A stretch of 28,099 nucleotides of DNA from JANNRR01 sp031401675 (GTDB taxonomy: Bacteria; Pseudomonadota; Alphaproteobacteria; Rhodobacterales; Rhodobacteraceae): positions 1 through 28,099 of the forward strand of contig JANNRR010000173.1 of the NCBI GenBank assembly GCA_031401675.1, written 5' to 3'. This document shows, in pieces, positions 23,808 through 28,099 of this stretch. The position numbers were made by a program, and so were the translations under genes. The notes beneath the pieces were generated by a model, which had not been told where the DNA came from, did no database searches, and worked only from the letters and a program-made list of their open reading frames with translations. The number at the start of each line of letters is the position of its first letter. The stretch's first letter is position 1.

Positions 23808-23851
23808 AGGCCGCCTGGCGACGTGGCGCTGCCCCTTGCCGGCAGAAGGTA

Positions 23852-24625
23852 TCACCCGCGCAGCGCCTCGCTCAGGGTTCGGGCGATGCGGACGGTTACA
23901 TCGCGGATTTCCTCCATTCGGGCGTCGGAGGTTCCGGCAAGATAGGGCACACTCAGCGCCGCAATCACCGTTCCGGTACCATCCGTCACCGGTGCGGCAT
24001 AGGCCTGAATGCTGGGCGCACTTTCACCCCGATCCTCGGCCCAGCCAAGCCGCCTGATCCGCGACAACTCCGCCCGAAGCTTGCGCGGATCGGTCAACGT
24101 CTTTCCGGTATAGGCCGGCAACGGGCTGGCCAGCAGGTATTCGACGACCTCGTCGGGTTCATAGGCCAACAGCACTTTGCCCGCCGCCCCGGAATGGATC
24201 GGCATCCGCTGACCTGCCGCAACCGTCAGCGCGTATTCGCGCCGCCCCTGGGCCGCGGCCAGCACCAGCACACCGCCGTCGGCCAGCACGCTCAGCTTGA
24301 CGCCCTCGCCCAGTTCGGCTGCAAGCCGTTCCAGAATTGGCTGGCAGGCCGCCACCAGATTGGCTTCGCTGAAACGGGTGGTGGTATGGGCGGCAAGCGA
24401 CAGCAGGCGGCGGCCCAACTGGTAGCTGCCATCTTCGCCGCGCCGGACGACCTCATGCCCCTGCAGCGTGTTCAGAATCCGGTAGATCGTGGTGCGCGGA
24501 ACCGGCAGAATCCCGGTAAGTTCGCGGATCGTAAGCCCCCCGGCATGCCGCTCCAGCTCGGCCAGAACGTCCATCATCCGGTCAATCACCGGAATAGTGT
24601 GCTTCGCGGTCTGATCTTCGGTCAT
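23852..24625 (-). CDS. IclR-family transcriptional regulator
   Basis: A 257-residue regulator. The winged helix spans about 10-70 (PVIDRMMDVLAELERHAGGLTIRELTGILPVPRTTIYRILNTLQGHEVV), and the GAF-like IclR effector domain about 85-255 (GQRMPIHSGAAGKVLLA, the family hallmark). ATG 24625 (MTEDQTAKHT) is chosen because the domain begins a few residues later; 43 further upstream codons have no family similarity. It is divergent from the galactonate-dehydratase-like gene and probably controls that operon and itself. The ligand is likely a sugar acid or a breakdown product such as a 2-keto-3-deoxy acid. Confidence 0.87.
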   Translation of the reverse strand: MTEDQTAKHTIPVIDRMMDVLAELERHAGGLTIRELTGILPVPRTTIYRILNTLQGHEVVRRGEDGSYQLGRRLLSLAAHTTTRFSEANLVAACQPILERLAAELGEGVKLSVLADGGVLVLAAAQGRREYALTVAAGQRMPIHSGAAGKVLLAYEPDEVVEYLLASPLPAYTGKTLTDPRKLRAELSRIRRLGWAEDRGESAPSIQAYAAPVTDGTGTVIAALSVPYLAGTSDARMEEIRDVTVRIARTLSEALRG

Positions 24626-24852
24626 GGACTTCGTCGAAGCCTTTGCGCATGGTTGACATCGGTCGGCCCAAACGTACCAATTGGGTTTGAACTTCCACAA
24701 TTCATATTTGGAACAGCTGACGTTGCTTGTAGTACGGTTCCGGCACCGCGCCAAGGGCTAGCTGCCGGGTCGCCCGACGCATGGCCCGCATTTGGCTTGC
24801 GCGCCGGGGCGAACCGCTGCCCAATCGCCTGCCTTGCCGGAAAGGATCCGAC
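24626..24852. promoter_or_regulatory. Divergent control region of the IclR / dehydratase genes
   Basis: 227 bases, AT-richer at 24665-24720. It contains TTGACA at 24653-24658 with TACCAA 16 bases on, a possible plus-strand promoter. Two overlapping dyads are present: CCCAA (24667-24671) with TTGGG (24680-24684), and TTCCA (24693-24697) with TGGAA (24709-24713). These are plausible IclR sites, but no single consensus could be verified. Confidence 0.4.
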
Positions 24853-26025
24853 TTGAAGATCATTGCCCAGAAGCTTTTCGTAGTGAACGTGTCGCGGACG
24901 AACTTCGTGTTTGTCAAACTCTTCACCGACGACGGGATCACCGGGGTTGGCGAGGCGACGCTGGAATGGAAAACCAAAACCATCTTTGCAGCATTGCAGG
25001 ATCTGGAACGGGTGTTGATCGGGCGCGACCCGTTCGCGGTCGATGCGACCATCGAACACCTGCACCGCGACAGTTATTGGCGCACCGGCGCGGTTTTCAG
25101 GACGGCCCTCGGGGCGGTCGAGGCGGCAATGCTGGACATCAAGGGCAAGGCGCTTGGTGTGCCGGTGTTCGAGCTTCTGGGTGGCAGGTTCCGGGACCGG
25201 GTGCAATGCTATGCCAACCATTGGTTCTATGGGGCTGCCACGCCTGATCAATATGCCGCCAATGCCAGGCAGGCGGTGGCGCAGGGCTACCGCGCGTTGA
25301 AGTGGGACCCTTTCGATACCGCCGATCTGGAGATGACGCGGCCAGAGCGACGCCGGACCATCGAAATTGTCGAGGCGGTCCGGGATGCCGTTGGCCCGGA
25401 TGTCGATCTGATGCTGGATGCTCACGGTCGGCTGAACGTGCCGACCGCAATTGCGATGTGCCGCGAACTCGCTCGGTTCGATCTGACCTGGATCGAAGAG
25501 CCGGTACCGCCGGAAAGCATTGATGCTCTGGCCGACGTGAGGGCCCACAGCCCGGTTCCGATTGCCGCCGGCGAACGCTGGTACGAACCGGGCCGGTTTC
25601 AGGAGGCGCTGGCAAAGAAGGCCGTCGACGTTCTGCAACCCGATGTCAGCCATGCCGGCGGGATGGGCGAGACCAAGCGGATCGCGCATCTGGCGCACGA
25701 CCACCTGATCCCGGTGGCACCGCACAATCCGGTGGGACCGGTGATGAACGCCATGACCCTTCATCTGGCGGTCGCCATTCCGAATTTCTCGGTGTTCGAA
25801 ACGGTGATGATCGATGTGCCGTGGCGCAAGGAACTGGTCCGCGAAACGCTAGTTTTCGAAGACGGCGCGATTCTGGCCCCGACCGCCCCCGGGCTGGGGG
25901 TCGAGATCGATGAGGACGCTTGCAGCCGCTACCCCTACATACCTTATGACGTGCCTCTGTTCGACGGTTCGATGAACACCAGCGGCGTCGCGACCGGCGC
26001 TGCGACTCTGGGCAAGGGGGACTAG
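24853..26025 (+). CDS. Mandelate racemase/enolase superfamily dehydratase, galactonate dehydratase (DgoD)-like
   Basis: A 390-residue protein from TTG 24853, preceded by AAAGGA at six bases; this start (MKIIAQKLFVVNVSRTNF) matches the family N-terminus, while the upstream ATG 24781 adds 24 unrelated residues. Catalytic and metal residues are Lys150 (ALKWDPF), Asp189 and His191 (MLDAHGR), Glu215 (IEEPVPPE), Glu241 (AAGERW) and His291 (APHNPVGP). Family members dehydrate D-galactonate or related aldonates to 2-keto-3-deoxy acids. The SHAGGMGETKRIAHLA stretch is close to DgoD. It is under the divergent IclR and upstream of an aldo/keto reductase, pointing to a small sugar-acid module. The exact stereoisomer is uncertain. 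Confidence 0.85.
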   Translation: MKIIAQKLFVVNVSRTNFVFVKLFTDDGITGVGEATLEWKTKTIFAALQDLERVLIGRDPFAVDATIEHLHRDSYWRTGAVFRTALGAVEAAMLDIKGKALGVPVFELLGGRFRDRVQCYANHWFYGAATPDQYAANARQAVAQGYRALKWDPFDTADLEMTRPERRRTIEIVEAVRDAVGPDVDLMLDAHGRLNVPTAIAMCRELARFDLTWIEEPVPPESIDALADVRAHSPVPIAAGERWYEPGRFQEALAKKAVDVLQPDVSHAGGMGETKRIAHLAHDHLIPVAPHNPVGPVMNAMTLHLAVAIPNFSVFETVMIDVPWRKELVRETLVFEDGAILAPTAPGLGVEIDEDACSRYPYIPYDVPLFDGSMNTSGVATGAATLGKGD

Positions 26026-26210
26026 GGTATGACGCACGGCGCCGATGGCCGGAACATGTCGTTTCATGCGTTTTCCGTACGGTTGGCGTTTGGGGTCGAC
26101 TTGCGTTGTATGCTAGGAACAGGATGCATGGGACAGGTTGCCGGGCCGGGTCACCTCCGGGCCACGTCGGCGCCGATGTCCGGAACAGGCTTCGCAACAA
26201 AGGACATAAC
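26026..26210. other. Spacer between dehydratase and aldo/keto reductase genes
   Basis: 185 bases without a convincing gene. A weak promoter-like pair, TTGGGG (26090-26095) and CTAGGA (26113-26118), separated by 17 bases, could drive the reductase separately from the dehydratase. Confidence 0.3.
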
Positions 26211-27020
26211 ATGACTACGGACATTCCGCCGCTTGGCCTTGGCACCTATGGGCGAACCGGTGCCACCGGGGTCACCGCCTTGAGAACCGCGATCGAGATC
26301 GGCTATCGTCATCTAGACACTGCACAAAGCTATGACACCGAAAGCAGCGTTGGCACCGCCATCCGTCAGTCGGGCCTGCCGCGTTCAGCGTTTTTCGTCA
26401 CTACGAAGGTCGCCGATACCGCGCTCGACAGCAGCCATTTTCTGCCGAGCGTTGAACGAAGCCTTGCCACGCTGGACGTCGGACCGGTCGATCTGCTTTT
26501 GATCCATTGGCCCTCCTACGGCGATGCCGTGCCGCTGGAACACTATCTGGACGCGCTGGCGCAGGCACAGCAGCGCGGACTGACCCGGCTGATCGGGGTA
26601 TCGAATTTCCCGTCCGCGCTGCTGGACCGCAGTATCGCGCTGTTGGGACAAGGGGTCATTGCCACCAATCAGGTCGAAATCCACCCCTACATGCAATCGC
26701 CGAACCTCTGCGCTCATGCCCGCGCCGTCGGAGTTCACCTGACCGCCTACCAGCCGCTGGCAAAGGGTCGCGTCGGGTCTGACCCGGTGCTGACGGCGCT
26801 GGCGGACCGACATGGCGTGTCGGCTGCCGCCATCTCCCTGGCCTTTCTGATGGCCGAGGGGCATTGCCCGATCCCGGCATCGTCGAACGAAGCGCATCTG
26901 CGGGCGAACTTTGCCGCCCTGGGCGTTGCCCTTGCCACCCACGAGGTCGAAGCGATCCGGCGGCTGGACAAGGGCATGCGGCTGATCAACCCGGTAAAGT
27001 CGCCGGATTGGGACGACTGA
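26211..27020 (+). CDS. Aldo/keto reductase
   Basis: A 269-residue NADPH-dependent reductase. The catalytic tetrad is visible: Asp and Tyr in GYRHLDTAQSYDTE, Lys in FVTTKV, and His in LLLIHWPS. Also present are IGVSNFPSALLDR and the substrate-pocket stretch NQVEIHPYMQS, with a C-terminal cofactor segment PIPASSNEAHLRANF (usual IPKS...h..Nl, here IPAS). The start ATG 26211 has AAGGA six bases upstream; an earlier in-frame ATG adds 35 unrelated residues. It belongs to the AKR5/DkgA-like group that reduces 2-keto sugar acids or aldehydes, in line with the preceding dehydratase. Confidence 0.88.
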   Translation: MTTDIPPLGLGTYGRTGATGVTALRTAIEIGYRHLDTAQSYDTESSVGTAIRQSGLPRSAFFVTTKVADTALDSSHFLPSVERSLATLDVGPVDLLLIHWPSYGDAVPLEHYLDALAQAQQRGLTRLIGVSNFPSALLDRSIALLGQGVIATNQVEIHPYMQSPNLCAHARAVGVHLTAYQPLAKGRVGSDPVLTALADRHGVSAAAISLAFLMAEGHCPIPASSNEAHLRANFAALGVALATHEVEAIRRLDKGMRLINPVKSPDWDD

Positions 27021-27053
27021 CCGGGCTACCCAGAGCGTTCGGGGCGAAGCCGT

Positions 27054-27500
27054 TCAGGCCGCCTTTGCCTTCAGCCGCGCAATTGCGGCCAGTTGCAGGC
27101 AATCCGGCATCATCTGCATCAGTTCGATCCGGTTGCCGTCCGGGTCTTCGATCCAGGCCTGCCAGTTCAGATCGGCGGCCATTTTCTTCTGCGCGGTCAG
27201 CGGTACTCCGACCCGTGCCAGGTCCGCCAGCGTTGCATCCAGATCGGCAACGCCAAGGCAGACATGATTGATCGCGGTGGCATCGCGGCCCGGCGCGCGG
27301 TCGCCCTGCCCGTCCGGGAACAGTTCCAGATACTGGTCATCGGTGATCCGCAGATAGACCAGCCAGACACCGGGGCTGCCATCGGGCTTGGACAAACGCA
27401 TCATCTCGGCAAACCCGAGTTTGTTCACATAGAAATCCAGCGATTTGTCGAGGTCGCGGACCTTCAGCGCGACATGGGCGATCTGGGTAAAGCCGAACAT
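27054..27500 (-). CDS. Glyoxalase-fold (VOC superfamily) metalloprotein, copy 2 of a tandem pair
   Basis: A 148-residue protein of two beta-alpha-beta-beta-beta modules. Putative metal ligands, in glyoxalase I order, are His9 (IAHVALKV), Glu in QYLELFPD, His in INHVCLGV and Glu in NRIELMQM. It is clearly paralogous to the next gene (shared FxxMxRLxxxxGxPxxxxxxRIxDDxYLELFPxG and EDPDGxRIEL patterns). It lies downstream of its paralogue with a 45-base gap. Members act as lactoylglutathione lyases, epimerases or dioxygenases; none can be chosen. Converges with the reductase gene. Confidence 0.82.
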   Translation of the reverse strand: MFGFTQIAHVALKVRDLDKSLDFYVNKLGFAEMMRLSKPDGSPGVWLVYLRITDDQYLELFPDGQGDRAPGRDATAINHVCLGVADLDATLADLARVGVPLTAQKKMAADLNWQAWIEDPDGNRIELMQMMPDCLQLAAIARLKAKAA

Positions 27501-27545
27501 CTGACGTATCCTTGTTGATCAGGGTGAATCTGGGGTGAGGCCGGA

Positions 27546-28010
27546 CTACGCGGCGGGCAGCACGTGCGGCTTGCCGCCAGACAAAAGACTGGCTTCGGCC
27601 CGGTACTGAATGCAGTCAGCCGCCATTTCCATGATCTCTATCCGGTGGCCGTCCGGGTCGGATATCCACATGCCGCGGTTGCCATCGATGCCCCGCCCGG
27701 CGCCGCGCGGCCGCGACAACGGCACCCCGACTGCCGCCAGCTTCGCCTCGGCGTCGTCGATGTTGTCGACCGTCAGACAGAAGTGCATCAGGCCGGTGTG
27801 GTCATCGGTCGGAACGGAGCCTCCGCCGCCACCGGGGAAAAGCTCCAGATACAGATCGTCACTGATCCGGTGATAGACGATCCAGGGATCGCCCTTGTCA
27901 TTCAGCAGGCGCAGCATCTCGGGGAAGCCGATTTTATTGTAGAACGCGACCGAGGCGTCCAGATCGTTGACCCGGAACGCCACGTGCCCAAGACTTCGGA
28001 ATATCGACAT
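27546..28010 (-). CDS. Glyoxalase-fold (VOC superfamily) metalloprotein, copy 1 of a tandem pair
   Basis: A 154-residue VOC protein. Putative metal ligands are His in LGHVAFRV, Glu in LYLELFPG, His in LMHFCLTV and Glu in HRIEIMEM. The start ATG 28010 (MSIFRSLGHVAF) is preceded by AAAGG; the longer frame to 28070 adds 20 residues with no family similarity. A Gly-rich loop (PGGGGGSV) replaces the charged loop of its paralogue. The gene pair could detoxify or epimerise a carbonyl product of the sugar-acid module, or be an independent unit whose upstream genes lie past the window edge. Confidence 0.82.
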   Translation of the reverse strand: MSIFRSLGHVAFRVNDLDASVAFYNKIGFPEMLRLLNDKGDPWIVYHRISDDLYLELFPGGGGGSVPTDDHTGLMHFCLTVDNIDDAEAKLAAVGVPLSRPRGAGRGIDGNRGMWISDPDGHRIEIMEMAADCIQYRAEASLLSGGKPHVLPAA

Positions 28011-28086
28011 GGTGACGCCTTTCGATAGGGCCGCGCGGATCGCGCGCAGCCGGGCTGTTGGGAAAAGCATGGGTTCCTCAGGTTGC

Positions 28087-28096
28087 GGGGGGGGGG
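28087..28096. repeat. Homopolymer run of ten G at the window end
   Basis: Ten consecutive G close the window, followed by CGG. Such runs at an end are often sequencing or assembly artefacts and may mark a contig edge. Confidence 0.6.
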
Positions 28097-28099
28097 CGG

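Noticed and set aside
1..28099. tRNA, rRNA or riboswitch genes
   Set aside because: I saw no cloverleaf T-loop motif, rRNA core or recognisable riboswitch consensus on either strand by eye; a covariance-model scan was not possible.

Overview
The window is GC-rich DNA from an alphaproteobacterium, most likely of the Roseobacter/Rhodobacter group (Rhodobacteraceae sensu lato). This rests on the gene families (a Ruegeria-like L-cysteate sulfo-lyase, a TauABC-type sulfonate transporter, an HpsN-like histidinol-dehydrogenase paralogue), the codon usage and the tightly overlapping ATGA gene junctions. It opens inside a transposase and ends in a run of G, so it is probably a contig of a draft assembly or close to one.

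Layout. (1) 1-2100 is a mobile-element graveyard: an IS30-type transposase tail, a small basic protein ending in a hexanucleotide-encoded Thr-Lys tail, an AT-rich gap, and abutting broken copies of IS110-, ISL3- and IS5/IS903-group transposases. (2) 2104-8070 (minus strand) is a sulfonate catabolic operon, read as cuyA, Asp/Glu-type racemase, TauA-, TauB- and TauC-like transporter genes, then an HpsN/HisD-like dehydrogenase. A divergent LysR regulator (8181-9080) faces it. (3) 9317-14024 (minus) is a sugar or sugar-acid locus: GntR/FadR regulator, enolase-superfamily dehydratase, and a three-gene ribose/fructose-type ABC importer. A strong promoter and a 19-bp perfect operator lie at its head. 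(4) 14093-22495 plus 22506-23807 is a divergent amino-compound locus. On the minus strand are an RpiR regulator, a cysteine hydrolase of the isochorismatase fold, a glutamine-synthetase-like ligase and an N-formylglutamate-amidohydrolase-like protein. On the plus strand are a fused LivM-LivG protein, LivK, LivF, LivH and a class III aminotransferase. (5) 23852-28010 holds an IclR regulator divergent from a galactonate-dehydratase-like enzyme and an aldo/keto reductase, then two paralogous glyoxalase-fold (VOC) proteins on the minus strand.

How the genes work together. The region is a series of self-contained 'regulator + importer + enzymes' modules for small organic solutes, typical of marine copiotrophs. 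The most interesting is the sulfonate operon. An HpsN/HisD-type alcohol-to-acid dehydrogenase, an aspartate-type racemase and L-cysteate sulfo-lyase together spell a plausible route cysteinolate -> D-cysteate -> L-cysteate -> pyruvate + ammonium + sulfite. This is inference; the sequence shows the families and the co-transcription only. The second candidate is the divergent ligase/hydrolase/aminotransferase locus, whose substrate cannot be read from sequence but which resembles a glutamylation-based amine pathway.
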